Positions 45,302 through 54,629 are shown, numbered from the stretch's first letter. The stretch: 64,000 bases of DNA from AWTP1-13 sp963814055 (GCA_963814055.1 CAWFBJ010000023.1:62001-126000), one strand, 5' to 3'. Notes: a model not told the origin generated them from the letters alone. Translations and numbers: made by a program.

Positions 45302-46185
45302 TGGAGGAACACAAAAGTATGCAGAACCCAGCCCATTGGCTCGTCGAAACGCAATGGCTTGCCGATCACCTCAACGCACCGGATCTCATCGTTCTCGACG
45401 CATCGCTGCATCTGCCCGTCACCGGCCGCAATCCCAAAGCCGAGTTCCTGCAGGCCCATATTCCCGGCGCGCTGTTCTTCGACATTGAAGACGTGTCGGA
45501 CGAGAAGAATCCGCTGCCCCACATGCTGCCGTCGCCGACCAAATTCGCCAGCCGCATGAAAAGGATGGGCGTGGGCGACGGCATGCGCGTTGTGGTCTAC
45601 GACAGCGAAGGCCTCTACTCGGCCGCACGTGCCTGGTGGATGTTTCGCATCATGGGGCACGACGATGTGGTCGTGCTCAATGGGGGGCTCAAGAAGTGGA
45701 AGGCCGAAGGACGGTCGCTAGAGGACGGCCAACCGCCGCGGCGCACGGAACGCCATTTCACGGCGCGCTTCCATGGCGAACTCGTGCGCGACGCCGCTGA
45801 AATGAAGGCTTTGATCGGGGACAAGACCACGCAGATGGTCGATGCGCGCGCCGCCGGGCGGTTCGAGGGCCGCGATGCCGACCCGCGCCCGGGTCTGCGC
45901 GTCGGACATATCCCCACATCACGCAATGTGCCCTTTGCCACGCTGCTCAATCCCGACGGCACGCTGAAGCCCGCCGTTGAGCTGCGCGAGCTGTTCGCGA
46001 AGGCCGGCGTCGACATCGCAAGGCCGGTGGTCGCCACGTGCGGATCGGGCGTCACTGCCGGCGTCGTAGCCTTGGCCCTTGCACTCCTGGGTCGACCCGA
46101 TAGCGCTGTCTACGACGGGTCATGGGTGGAGTGGGGCATGGCGGACAACGGCCTGCCGGTCGCCACGGGGCCGGCCAAACTATGA
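45301..46185 (+). CDS. sseA: 3-mercaptopyruvate sulfurtransferase
   Basis: The 294-residue protein consists of two rhodanese domains. The active-site cysteine is C247 in the loop CGSGVTAG, which identifies mercaptopyruvate rather than thiosulfate sulfurtransferase. It moves sulfur from 3-mercaptopyruvate to thiol acceptors in the cytoplasm. The ATG at 45301 overlaps the preceding stop (TAATG). A second ATG at 45319 has GGAGG 11 bases upstream and would give 288 residues; either is possible. It ends a cysK-alaX-sseA group concerned with cysteine. Confidence 0.93.
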   Translation: MEEHKSMQNPAHWLVETQWLADHLNAPDLIVLDASLHLPVTGRNPKAEFLQAHIPGALFFDIEDVSDEKNPLPHMLPSPTKFASRMKRMGVGDGMRVVVYDSEGLYSAARAWWMFRIMGHDDVVVLNGGLKKWKAEGRSLEDGQPPRRTERHFTARFHGELVRDAAEMKALIGDKTTQMVDARAAGRFEGRDADPRPGLRVGHIPTSRNVPFATLLNPDGTLKPAVELRELFAKAGVDIARPVVATCGSGVTAGVVALALALLGRPDSAVYDGSWVEWGMADNGLPVATGPAKL

Positions 46186-46337
46186 CGTCGTGTAGCAGCA
46201 GTTGTACAGCTCTAGCTGATGCCACGATGCTGCGACGGCGGCCGGCTCGCTAAGCTTAGCCTTTGCAATATCAGTGGGAATCTTCGAGTTGGTGGAACCA
46301 TACGGCTGCGGCCTCGTTAGGGTCAGGCGGGGTTTGA

Positions 46338-46643
46338 ATGATGGGGACCGCGCTCGGCGGCGAGGCCGAGCTGCCAATGCCGGAGGGGAGACCAGTGGAT
46401 GACACTGGAGGTCCGCAGGGCGAGGACCTTGTGGAGACGACACAACGCCAAAATTCCAATCTGCAACGCCTGATCGACGTGGTGGGAGCGCTTCTGGCGG
46501 GCTCGCACGAGCTGCTGAAACGCCTGCAGCCGATGCCAGTTGCCGGGCTGCCCGAGGACAGGGCGCACGGTCAGCAGGGAGCCGGCACGCCCGGAGCCCC
46601 ACCTTCAGACGAGGCGCAGCCGATCGACCTGGAGAAAAGTTAA
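46338..46643 (+). CDS. Possible small protein of unknown function
   Basis: A 101-codon frame with AGGCGGGG upstream encodes an acidic N-terminus, an amphipathic helix near residues 36-64 (RQNSNLQRLIDVVGALLAGS) and a Pro/Gly-rich tail. No family is recognised and no neighbour supports it. It lies in a 630-base gap between sseA and the convergent TPR gene; the rest of that gap shows nothing recognisable. Confidence 0.35.
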   Translation: MMGTALGGEAELPMPEGRPVDDTGGPQGEDLVETTQRQNSNLQRLIDVVGALLAGSHELLKRLQPMPVAGLPEDRAHGQQGAGTPGAPPSDEAQPIDLEKS

Positions 46644-46815
46644 CGTCCGGGACGGGAACGGGACGCATGACTTGGCGTTTGGATCTGAGCCACCTGCATC
46701 CGGCTCCCCCTCCCGGATCGGCCCCAAAGGCCAAAGGTGGCAACCCGGGCGTCGCGCTTCAGAACCTCCCCATAGTTCAGCGCGGCGCCCTTTTTCAATC
46801 AGCCCCGGAAACCCC

Positions 46816-48204
46816 TCACGGCCCGAGACTGCCGAGCGCCTGATCGAACTTAGCCAGGTCCGAGCGCCACTGCGCCCGATAGGCAGCGATATGATCGAGC
46901 CGGGCGATAATCGCGCGGCCGCGCTCGAGCAGCTCGCGTGCCTCACTTCCATTGCCGGCGAGCGCTTCCAACGAACCTACCTTGTGATAGCTGACGGCCA
47001 GGTCTCGCTGCCACCCGGTCCTGCCCGGATCGGTATCGCCGGCCTCCTGGGCAAGCTCCAGACCTCGGCGGTAGGCTACGAGCGCCTCTGCCATCCGACC
47101 CTTGGCCATGAGGACATCGCCGATACGGTCGAGACTGGCGGACACGTCCCATCGGCACTCGACGCATTCGGGATCGCGCCGCGCAATGGACTCGGCCAGA
47201 GCGAAGCCGGTGCGAAAGCTCGCCAGCGTACCGTCAAGGTCGCCCTTGCGCTCCAGAACCTCGCCGACGCGGTCGTATGCGACCGAAAGGTCCCGCTGCC
47301 AGCCTGCGTTCTCGGGATCGCGCTTGGCCAGCACTTCCGCGATCGCAAGGCTGCGCCGATAGCTCTCGAGCGCGAGATCCAGCTGGCCCTGCTCGAGCAG
47401 CATGTCGCCGATGCGGTCGTGCGTAATCGAGACATCCCGCTGCCATGCCGCATTGTCCGGCTCACGCTCCGCCAGAGCGGTCGCCTCGCGCTGCGCGGCC
47501 TCGTAGGCGGAGAAAGCCGCTTCCCGCTCTCCCTTGGCAGCCAGCACATCGCCCAGCATGGTTCCAGCACGGTAGCGGACGACTTCGCCGCCGCTCTCAC
47601 CGGCCAGCTCCATCTGCCGCCGGAACGCTTTTTCGGCAGCTTCCAGGCGGCCCGCCCGCAGGGACAGAACGCCGAGCAGCATCTGTGCTTGCGCATCGTC
47701 GGGCGCAAGTTCGGTGGCCCTGGTGTAAGCCTTCAGCGCATCGCTGGTATTGTCGAGCACGGACAGCGCCCCCAGTTGGCGCCAATACGCCACCTCGCTA
47801 CCGTTGAGCTTGCCGCCGTTGAGGCGCTTGCGCAGCATGTGCTTGGCTTTGCCGCGATGCCCGCCCGCTTCGAGCAGCACTGTATTGGCCGCCGCCTCGA
47901 TGTCGGCCTCGAAGGCCTCGCACGCCCCCATGGTCGGCGCCCAATCGATCCCATCCGCAAACGGCGCCTTGGGCTCCGCAAGACGCAGGCGCAGCCGCTC
48001 CTTGAGATCATGAATGCCCCACTGCAGCCGCGCGGCACGCGCCAGAGCCGATTTGCGGCGGGCGCGACGGTAGATCGTGGCGCCGATCAGTCCGGCAAGA
48101 ACGAAACCGGCGACGGCCAGCGTGCCCGCATCGAGCGCGGCGATCCAATTCCCCAGCGCACGCCAGTAGCCCCGCATGCCGTCGAGCAGACTTGCGACGC
48201 TCAT
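46816..48204 (-). CDS. Membrane-anchored TPR-repeat protein
   Basis: The 462-residue protein has one membrane span at about residues 24-44 (ALDAGTLAVAGFVLAGLIGATIY) and then a mostly helical soluble region. From about residue 145 on it contains tetratricopeptide repeats; four or five are a longer variant of about 50 residues with the recurring core WQRD(L/V)S followed by D-R-(I/V)-G. TPR arrays bind partner proteins. No enzymatic domain is fused. Its partner and role are not apparent from the neighbours. Confidence 0.82.
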   Translation of the reverse strand: MSVASLLDGMRGYWRALGNWIAALDAGTLAVAGFVLAGLIGATIYRRARRKSALARAARLQWGIHDLKERLRLRLAEPKAPFADGIDWAPTMGACEAFEADIEAAANTVLLEAGGHRGKAKHMLRKRLNGGKLNGSEVAYWRQLGALSVLDNTSDALKAYTRATELAPDDAQAQMLLGVLSLRAGRLEAAEKAFRRQMELAGESGGEVVRYRAGTMLGDVLAAKGEREAAFSAYEAAQREATALAEREPDNAAWQRDVSITHDRIGDMLLEQGQLDLALESYRRSLAIAEVLAKRDPENAGWQRDLSVAYDRVGEVLERKGDLDGTLASFRTGFALAESIARRDPECVECRWDVSASLDRIGDVLMAKGRMAEALVAYRRGLELAQEAGDTDPGRTGWQRDLAVSYHKVGSLEALAGNGSEARELLERGRAIIARLDHIAAYRAQWRSDLAKFDQALGSLGP

Positions 48205-48278
48205 CCTTCCCCCGCTTCGACAACCGGTCTACTTCACCATGCTCCGCAATTTCATGACCTGCATATCGCCCTCGCCGC

Positions 48279-49196
48279 TCATCCCGGCAGCGGAATGAAC
48301 TCCTTCTCGTCGCCCGGTACCAGCCCGAAACGCTTCGCGCGCCAGTCTTCCTTGGCCTGGTCGATACGCTCTTTCGAGGAAGAAACGAAATTCCACCATA
48401 TGTGCCGCGGTCCATCCATGGGCTCGCCGCCCAGCAGCATGAGGCGCGACTGTGCTACCGCGAGGATGGAGATGCGATCCCCGGGCCTGAACACCAGCAG
48501 CCGCCCTTCGCCGAATTTGTCGCCCGCGATGTCGATCTCGCCCGAGGCCACATACACCGCCCGCTCGTCGTAGTCGGGATCGAGCGGCAGGACGGCGCCG
48601 GGCGCCAGCACTGCCTCAGCAAACAACGTCGCGTGCGGAAACTCCACCGGCGATTGGGCGCCATAGGCGCTCCCCATCACCAGGCGCACGCGCTTGCCCT
48701 CGCCGATGATGCGGGGCAGGTCATCCTGGCCGTGATGGGCGAAGGCCGGCGCCGCCTCCTCGTGGCTCTTTGGCAGCGCCGCCCAGGCCTGGATGCCGAA
48801 CAGCCGGTGCGTGGATTGCTTGACCTCGCCGCGCTCGCGCTCCGAGTGCACGATGCCACGTCCGGCAGTCATCAGGTTCACCTCACCCGGCACGATCGAC
48901 GCCGAGGTGCCGAGGCTGTCGCGATGCCACACTTCGCCCTCGAACAGATAGGTGACCGTGGCGAGCCCGATATGAGGGTGCGGCCGCACGTCGATGCCGT
49001 TGCCGATCAGGAATTCGGCCGGCCCCATCTGGTCGAAGAAAATAAACGGGCCGATCATCTGTTTTTGCGCCGACGGTAGCGCGCGGCGCACCTCGAAGCC
49101 GCCGAGATCGCGGGCGCGCGGCACGATCACGTGCTCGATGGCATCGCAGGAAAAGCGATCGCCGGGAATGGGGTCTTGGCCGGGTTGCCAGCTCAC
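48279..49196 (-). CDS. Pirin family protein
   Basis: The 305-residue bicupin has the conserved metal region FIFFDQMGPAEF and HPHIGLATVTYLFEGEVWHRDSLG, in which HPHIG supplies iron ligands, and the motif GRGIVHSER. Bacterial pirins act as quercetinase-like dioxygenases or as redox-sensing partners. No operon partner is close enough to help. The length is typical for the family. Confidence 0.9.
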   Translation of the reverse strand: MSWQPGQDPIPGDRFSCDAIEHVIVPRARDLGGFEVRRALPSAQKQMIGPFIFFDQMGPAEFLIGNGIDVRPHPHIGLATVTYLFEGEVWHRDSLGTSASIVPGEVNLMTAGRGIVHSERERGEVKQSTHRLFGIQAWAALPKSHEEAAPAFAHHGQDDLPRIIGEGKRVRLVMGSAYGAQSPVEFPHATLFAEAVLAPGAVLPLDPDYDERAVYVASGEIDIAGDKFGEGRLLVFRPGDRISILAVAQSRLMLLGGEPMDGPRHIWWNFVSSSKERIDQAKEDWRAKRFGLVPGDEKEFIPLPG

Positions 49197-49287
49197 GCAT
49201 CACATCCTTTTCTGGTAGTCCGCCCTTCGCCAACTTAGTATCGCCCGGTCTATCTGCAAAGACATTGACATTGGCGCGCGAGGGGTC

Positions 49288-49749
49288 ATGCAGATCGCCG
49301 TGAAGTGTTTCGTCGAGACCCCGCCCGATGCCGCCTTCTCTACGGCAATCGACATATCCAACTGGCCACGATTTATTTCCGGTGTTCAGAGCGTCGAACT
49401 GCTGACGCCAGGCTCCGTGGCCGCCGGCACACGCTTTCGCGAAACGCGATCGATGTTCGGCCTGCAGGCGAGCGAAGACATGACACTCGCGCAAATCGAA
49501 CCGCCGCGCCGTTTTCTGCTCACTGCCTTCAATCACGGCACCGCCTTTCGTGCAGAACACCTATTCGCCCCCGAGGCGGCGGGAACGCGGACGACGCTCG
49601 TCTTCGAAGGCCAACCTGCGACACTGCTTGCCCGGCTGTTTGCGCCTCTGGGCTGGCTGTTTCTAGGTACCCTCAAGCGTCAGCTTGAGCTCGATCTCGC
49701 CGATCTCAAGCGCGAGGCCGAGCGACGCCATCGGCCGCGGGAGGCTTGA
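49288..49749 (+). CDS. SRPBCC (polyketide cyclase/dehydrase-like) domain protein
   Basis: The 153-residue protein has the START-like fold pattern: an N-terminal strand IAVKCFVETPPDAAFSTAIDISNWPRFI, then strands with VAAGTRFRETRSMFGLQASEDMT, and a long C-terminal helix. Such proteins bind hydrophobic small molecules. The next gene begins one base after its stop, so it is co-transcribed with an acyltransferase-like gene and may handle lipids; that is inference. Confidence 0.82.
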   Translation: MQIAVKCFVETPPDAAFSTAIDISNWPRFISGVQSVELLTPGSVAAGTRFRETRSMFGLQASEDMTLAQIEPPRRFLLTAFNHGTAFRAEHLFAPEAAGTRTTLVFEGQPATLLARLFAPLGWLFLGTLKRQLELDLADLKREAERRHRPREA

Positions 49750-49750
49750 C

Positions 49751-50530
49751 ATGGAGAAGGCGCTCGTCAAAGGCGTCGATCGCACGTTGGGCGCGCTCGC
49801 GCGAGCGACGTTCAGGAATTTCATCGCGCAACCCCTGTTCGCCCTCAATTACAAGGTGACGATCCTCGGCGCCGAAGAGGCTCTGAGTTGCAACAACGGC
49901 TCGATCGTCGTTGCCAACCACGTCTCATTCCTCGACGGCCCGTTCCTCATGAACAATGCGTGGCCGCACGCCCGCATACGCGCCACGGCCTGGCACGCCG
50001 AATACACCGACTGGAAGCAGTGGTGGCTGATGAAACTGTTCGGCGTCATCTGCCTCGGCAGTCCCAGAGACCCTCCCGGGGGCTGGAACCGCGGCATCGC
50101 TGACAGGCAAGAGCTGTGGGCCGCGGAGCGCAGGCGCCGCAAAGATCAAGCTGCGTCGATCATGAACAAGGTGCTCGCCGCCGGTCATCACCTCCTGCTG
50201 TTTTGCGAAGGCCGGATTGGCGACGGCACCGGCGTCGTGATCCCCTCGCATCTCTCGGGCGTGCACGACCTCATCAAGGAGCACCCGGACAAGCCCGTGC
50301 TGCTGGTGAAGATGGAAGGCCTGGAACGAAGCCTGTTCGGGAAGAAGCGCCCGCGTGCGCCTCTCCTGCAGCGGATTCCCATCACCATTACCCTCAAACG
50401 CGTGGACAACATCTCCCTGGAGGGCGGACCGCCGGCGCTCAATGCCAAATTGGAACGCTACTTCAATCAGGGCATCCAGCTTCCGGCCACCAACCCAGCG
50501 GTGAGCCCGTCGAACCGCGGCGCCGCATAG
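49751..50530 (+). CDS. PlsC-like lysophospholipid acyltransferase
   Basis: The 259-residue protein has the acyltransferase HX4D motif in NHVSFLDGPF and a later FCEGRIGDGTGV block that matches the family phosphate-binding region. PlsC-type enzymes transfer acyl chains to lysophosphatidate or related lipids at the inner membrane. There are no long hydrophobic spans, only a weakly hydrophobic N-terminal helix. The ATG at 49751 follows the SRPBCC stop by one base. Confidence 0.82.
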   Translation: MEKALVKGVDRTLGALARATFRNFIAQPLFALNYKVTILGAEEALSCNNGSIVVANHVSFLDGPFLMNNAWPHARIRATAWHAEYTDWKQWWLMKLFGVICLGSPRDPPGGWNRGIADRQELWAAERRRRKDQAASIMNKVLAAGHHLLLFCEGRIGDGTGVVIPSHLSGVHDLIKEHPDKPVLLVKMEGLERSLFGKKRPRAPLLQRIPITITLKRVDNISLEGGPPALNAKLERYFNQGIQLPATNPAVSPSNRGAA

Positions 50531-50574
50531 GCAGCCGCCCTACGACAAGCTCAGGGCGGGGTTGGGCTGGAATA

Positions 50575-51138
50575 TCAAGCCTTGCTGCTGACGGCTGGCG
50601 CCGGCTTCTTTGACAGCAGCTCGATGGCATCGGCCAGATGCTCGTCGGCAATGTTGTAGGCACCTTTGGCCACGCGGATGTTGTGCGCTTCCCGCAGCAC
50701 GTCGGCATGCGTGGCCCCGGAAGGTGGCTCGAACTTGTAGCAGGCCAGTTCCAGGAGCTGGCCCAGCGGGTCGCGGAAATACATCGAGTACATGAAGCCG
50801 CGGTCGACCTCGCCCGAGTTGGAAAATCCGCCCTCGTCCAGCCGTATCTTGGACTGCGTGTAGGTGGCACGCGAGACGATGAAGGCGAGATGATGCAGAT
50901 TGCCGATGCCCATCGGGTTGGGCCGCGATGTGGGCTTGGAGTTCTCATTGGTGAAGATGGTGATCAGGCGCCCATCGCCCGGATCGAAGTAGAGATGGTT
51001 CGTTTCCGGATCATCAAGATTGGGCTGCTCGAACACGAGCGGCATGCCGAGCACGCCCTCCCAGAAATCAACGGACGTCTGCCGGTCGGCGCCGACCAGC
51101 GTGATGTGGTGCACTCCTTGTGTCTGCAGCTTGGCCAA
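50575..51138 (-). CDS. VOC-superfamily (glyoxalase/dioxygenase-like) protein
   Basis: The 187-residue protein has two beta-alpha-beta-beta-beta modules with metal ligands in GVHHITLV (N-terminal), HLAFIV (middle) and the glutamate of LGQLLELA. These features fit the glyoxalase I/extradiol dioxygenase fold. The start is TTG at 51138, with GGAG eight bases upstream and the family N-terminus at this point. The substrate is unknown. The neighbouring hydratase and dehydrogenase on the same strand suggest a catabolic cluster. Confidence 0.85.
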   Translation of the reverse strand: MAKLQTQGVHHITLVGADRQTSVDFWEGVLGMPLVFEQPNLDDPETNHLYFDPGDGRLITIFTNENSKPTSRPNPMGIGNLHHLAFIVSRATYTQSKIRLDEGGFSNSGEVDRGFMYSMYFRDPLGQLLELACYKFEPPSGATHADVLREAHNIRVAKGAYNIADEHLADAIELLSKKPAPAVSSKA

Positions 51139-51253
51139 CGTGGATCTCCCTGGTTCAGCACACTCACTCGATGGTGCCCGTGAAATGGCGCCGACTGACG
51201 GTCCCGACAAGGAGGCACACGTCTGTTACCGATGGCGGCGGACGCTCACCGAT

Positions 51254-52063
51254 TCAGAACGGATCCGTGGGGTCGAACTTGGGCCGCCTCTTCTCCTTGA
51301 GAGCCGCCATGCCCTCCTGCACCTCAGGCCCCGAAAAGCCCATGAACTCCATGGCCAGCGACGCATCGAAGGTCGGCCCCGCCATGCGCAGCCAGTTGTT
51401 GAGCGCGTGCTTGGTCCAGCGCACGGCGGCGGGCGGCATGTCGCGTAGTTTCTCCGCAGCCGCCAGCGCGGTCTCGACCACTTTGCCATCATCGGCCACC
51501 ATCGAGACGAGGCCTATGCGCTCGGCCTCCTCGCCGTTTACGCTCTCGCACAGCAGCAGATAGTATTTCGCCTTGGCCATGCCGCACAGCAGCGGCCACA
51601 CGATAGCCGAGTGATCGCCGGCCGCCACGCCCAATCGCGTGTGCCCATCAATGATACGCGCCCTACGCCCGGCAACCGTGATGTCGGCCACCATCGCCGC
51701 CGCAAGCCCCGCACCGACACACGGCCCCTCGATGGCCGCAACCACGGGCTTGGTGCAGTTGATCACGTTGTAGACAAGGTCGCTCGCTTCCTTCCAGACG
51801 CGCGTGCGCGTGGCCCAGTCGCGCGCCATCACCTCGATCATGCCGAGGTCGCCGCCGGCAGAGAACACGCCGCCGTCGCCGCGCAGCAGCGCCACCGAGG
51901 TTTCCGGATCGCGGTCGATGTCGCGCCACACGTCGGCGAGTTCGCGGTGGCCGTCGGCATCCAGCGCATTGAGCTTGCCGGGCTTCGACAAGATCACCTC
52001 GAGGATGCGCGGGCGCGGGCGCGCGAATTTCAGGGCTTTGTAGTGCGCATAGCGCTCGGTCAT
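51254..52063 (-). CDS. Enoyl-CoA hydratase/isomerase family protein
   Basis: The 269-residue crotonase-fold protein has the oxyanion-hole motifs FSAGGDLGMIE and GPCVGAGLAAAMVADI. Members hydrate, isomerise or hydrolyse acyl-CoA thioesters in the cytoplasm. The usual paired catalytic glutamates are not both obvious, so the exact reaction is open. It lies between a VOC protein and a BadH-like dehydrogenase on the same strand, a context of acyl-CoA breakdown. Confidence 0.9.
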   Translation of the reverse strand: MTERYAHYKALKFARPRPRILEVILSKPGKLNALDADGHRELADVWRDIDRDPETSVALLRGDGGVFSAGGDLGMIEVMARDWATRTRVWKEASDLVYNVINCTKPVVAAIEGPCVGAGLAAAMVADITVAGRRARIIDGHTRLGVAAGDHSAIVWPLLCGMAKAKYYLLLCESVNGEEAERIGLVSMVADDGKVVETALAAAEKLRDMPPAAVRWTKHALNNWLRMAGPTFDASLAMEFMGFSGPEVQEGMAALKEKRRPKFDPTDPF

Positions 52064-52117
52064 TTTCCGCTCCTTGAGTACGCTCTCCTCGATTTTGCAT
52101 AGGGAGAGGGAGATCGA

Positions 52118-52888
52118 TCATCCGTTCATCGTCAGCCCGCCGGACACGCTGATCACCTGGCCCGTGATGAAGCTCGCATCGTCGCTGGCAAGAAACGCCA
52201 CGATGCCCGGAATGTCGTCCGGCTGGCCGAGCCGCCCCAGCGGGATCGCACGCTTCAGGCCTTCGTAGATTTTCTGCCCCTGCGCACCTTCCAGGAAACC
52301 TGCCAGCAGCGCCGTCTCGGTAGGACCTGGACACACCGCGTTGAGCGTCACGCCGGACCGCGCCATCTCGCGCGCCATGGTCTTGGTGAACGCAATGATC
52401 CCGCCTTTGCACGCCGAATAGACCGCTTCCATCGACGATCCGACCCGGCCGGCATCGGAAGCAATACTGATCACGCGTCCACGGCGGCGCTGCTGCATGC
52501 CCTTCAGCACCGCATGATGCAGATTGATCGGCCCCTTGAGATTGATGGCGATGAGTTGATCCCACAGTGCCGGCTCGGTTTCGAGAAAGTAGGCGAACTT
52601 GTCCCAGCCCGCATTGTTGACCAGCACATCGACGGGGCCTGCAGACTGCTCGAAGGCAGCCACCGCCGCCGCGACCGCAGCATAGTCGGTGATGTCGACC
52701 ACCTGGGCGATCGCCCGTCCACCTGCCGCCGAGGCGGCGTCGGCGGTGGCTGCGGCGGCATCCGCATTCTTGTCGAACACGCCCACCGTCACGCCCTGCT
52801 GTGCCAGCCGGAGACAGATGGCCCTGCCGATGCCGCCCCCACCGCCGGTGACGATAGCCGTCTTACCCTTCAGTCCGCGCATGGCCAT
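52118..52888 (-). CDS. Short-chain dehydrogenase, BadH-like (2-hydroxycyclohexanecarboxyl-CoA dehydrogenase family)
   Basis: The 256-residue SDR has the cofactor motif TGGGGGIG (14-21), NNAG (91-94) and the catalytic set S144, Y157 and K161 (YSACK). The stretches NLHHAVLKGM, SDAGRVGSSMEAVYSACKGG, CPGPTETALL and FITGQVISVSGGLTMNG closely resemble BadH of Rhodopseudomonas, which oxidises 2-hydroxycyclohexanecarboxyl-CoA. Similar SDRs act on other acyl-CoAs, so specificity is only suggested. A crotonase gene follows and a LysR gene lies upstream on the same strand. Confidence 0.85.
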   Translation of the reverse strand: MAMRGLKGKTAIVTGGGGGIGRAICLRLAQQGVTVGVFDKNADAAAATADAASAAGGRAIAQVVDITDYAAVAAAVAAFEQSAGPVDVLVNNAGWDKFAYFLETEPALWDQLIAINLKGPINLHHAVLKGMQQRRRGRVISIASDAGRVGSSMEAVYSACKGGIIAFTKTMAREMARSGVTLNAVCPGPTETALLAGFLEGAQGQKIYEGLKRAIPLGRLGQPDDIPGIVAFLASDDASFITGQVISVSGGLTMNG

Positions 52889-52945
52889 ACCTCACCCAAC
52901 TCGATCGGCGCCGTGCATCACTATCGCGCGTCAATCCCTGAGAAC

Positions 52946-53884
52946 CTAGCCTCCTGCACCCACCGGCGTCTCCCGCAGGGCCGCATGCGTCTCCTGCATC
53001 TCGCTGAATATCCAGTCGCGAAAAGCCTTGATGGGCGCGCGCTTCTCCTGACCCTTGGCACAGACGAAATAGTAGGCCCGGCCCGGCAGCGGGATCTCCG
53101 GCCCGAACGGGACGACCAGCCGCTTGAGCGCGATGTCGCGCGCCGCAACCATCTTGTAGGCCAGCACCACGCCAACACCTTCGCTGGCGGCATCCAGAGC
53201 GTGATCGGCAACGTTGAGCCGAAGCCCCCGCGTGCTGTCGATACCGGCGAGACCTGCCATCTCCATCCAGTCGGTCCACGTCGGCACCACACCCGGCAGG
53301 TCTACCTGGATGAGCGTAAAATGCTTGAGGTCGTGCGGCACCCGCAGCGGATGTTCGCCCTCGAGCAGGCGCGGGCTGCACAGCGGCAGCAACCATTCGT
53401 CCGACAACTTCTCCACATAGAGGTCGGGGTGCACGCCTGAGCTCAAGCGTATGCCGACATCGATGTCGTCGGTCGCGAAGTTGGCATAGGCGACGCTGGC
53501 CGTGATGCGCGTTTCAATACCGGGATGCAGCGCGAGGAATTTGTAGAGCCGCGGCACCAGCCATTTGGCAGTCAGGCCCGGTGTCGAGCTCACGACCAGC
53601 ATCCGGTCTTGCTTGCCGCGATCAAGCCGTTCCACGGCCTCGCGGATTGCATCGAAGCCGGTGCGGATACCGGGATAGATTGTACGCGCGGCCTCCGTCA
53701 GCTCGATCGCGCGTGCGCGCCGATGGAACAGCTTCAACTGAAGCTGCTCTTCCAATCCGCGAATCTGGTGGCTGAGGGCTGCGGGAGTGACATGCAGTTC
53801 CTGCGCCGCCTTGGAGAAGCTCAAATGCCGGGCCGTGGCTTCAAAGGCCCTCAGAGAGTTTAGCGGCGGCAGCGGACGTCTCAT
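52946..53884 (-). CDS. LysR-family transcriptional regulator (GcvA-like)
   Basis: The 312-residue protein has an N-terminal winged helix (PPLNSLRAFEATARHLSFSKAAQELHVTPAALSHQIRGLE, residues 6-45) and a LysR substrate domain starting near residue 92. The PLNSLRAFEA start and CSPRLL motif place it in the GcvA-like group. It usually activates a neighbouring operon on binding a small effector. It lies 57 bases upstream of the BadH-like gene on the same strand rather than divergently. Confidence 0.92.
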   Translation of the reverse strand: MRRPLPPLNSLRAFEATARHLSFSKAAQELHVTPAALSHQIRGLEEQLQLKLFHRRARAIELTEAARTIYPGIRTGFDAIREAVERLDRGKQDRMLVVSSTPGLTAKWLVPRLYKFLALHPGIETRITASVAYANFATDDIDVGIRLSSGVHPDLYVEKLSDEWLLPLCSPRLLEGEHPLRVPHDLKHFTLIQVDLPGVVPTWTDWMEMAGLAGIDSTRGLRLNVADHALDAASEGVGVVLAYKMVAARDIALKRLVVPFGPEIPLPGRAYYFVCAKGQEKRAPIKAFRDWIFSEMQETHAALRETPVGAGG

Positions 53885-53993
53885 TTTATGCTTTAGTTTC
53901 TCTCAGCTCTGAGGACAGATAACATCGTTTGCCGGCTCGCTTTTGGCAACGTAATTCTCGTCTCAACGCAATGTTGCGATGAGGAATGCTCAA

Positions 53994-54215
53994 ATGACAT
54001 CCCCTAGCCGCTACCCCTTCTCAGACCTCACTTCCGAACAGGTCCAGAGTCTGATCCGTGCCGCCCGCAACGAGCAGGCCCGGGCCATCCGTAACTTTTT
54101 CGGGGCGCTTTTCAGCCGGCGACGCGTCACCCCGGCCTGGCCGAGCAGACAACGGGAAACCCAGGTCTGGCCGCCCAAGAATGTGCCCGCGCTCAGCCTC
54201 ACCGTCTACCAGTAA
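53994..54215 (+). CDS. Small basic protein of unknown function beside a DUF1127 gene
   Basis: The 73-residue protein has a helical N-terminal half (SDLTSEQVQSLIRAARNEQA) and a basic RAIRNFFGALFSRRR segment similar to the N-terminal part of DUF1127 proteins. The C-terminal half looks disordered and lacks the DUF1127 core. GAGGA seven bases before the ATG at 53994 supports this start. It is 46 bases before a DUF1127 gene on the same strand. Confidence 0.65.
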   Translation: MTSPSRYPFSDLTSEQVQSLIRAARNEQARAIRNFFGALFSRRRVTPAWPSRQRETQVWPPKNVPALSLTVYQ

Positions 54216-54261
54216 GGGGTGGCCCCTATCGCAAACCGCACCAGATGCACAGGAGGCCGAC

Positions 54262-54525
54262 ATGGCCCACATCGACGCTTTGGGAACGCGAACTGCTCCC
54301 AGCTCATTTTACAGCCGCCTGTCTGAAGGCGTGAGAAGCGCCTGGGCGGGATATTGGATCCGCCGAGCCGAGCGAGCCACTGTTTTTGTCCTCCACAAGC
54401 TCGACGACCGCACGCTCAAGGACATCGGCATGGACCGCAGCGAGATCGAGTTGGTGGTATACGCCCGGGCTCGCGACCGCTTCCAATCGAGCGGCCGCCG
54501 GATCACGATGTGCGTGAGGGCGTGA
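54262..54525 (+). CDS. DUF1127 domain protein
   Basis: The 87-residue protein ends with the DUF1127 core LDDRTLKDIGMDRSEIELVV (about 48-67) preceded by a basic helix with paired arginines. Small DUF1127 proteins are linked to phosphate and carbon metabolism and to RNA turnover in alphaproteobacteria. AGGAGG lies six bases before the ATG at 54262. It is probably co-transcribed with the small gene upstream. Confidence 0.85.
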   Translation: MAHIDALGTRTAPSSFYSRLSEGVRSAWAGYWIRRAERATVFVLHKLDDRTLKDIGMDRSEIELVVYARARDRFQSSGRRITMCVRA

Positions 54526-54629
54526 GCCCAATTGAGCGCGGCCATAACCTAAGCGCCGCGGCCGGCACACTCTTGTCGCAGGCGGAACCGCCGGGATGCT
54601 CGAAGCACCCGGCGAAGGCGATACGAACA

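Noticed and set aside
46540..48573. 677-codon plus-strand frame across the TPR gene
   Set aside because: It is antisense to a clear TPR protein and starts in the gap without a ribosome binding site or any recognisable domain.
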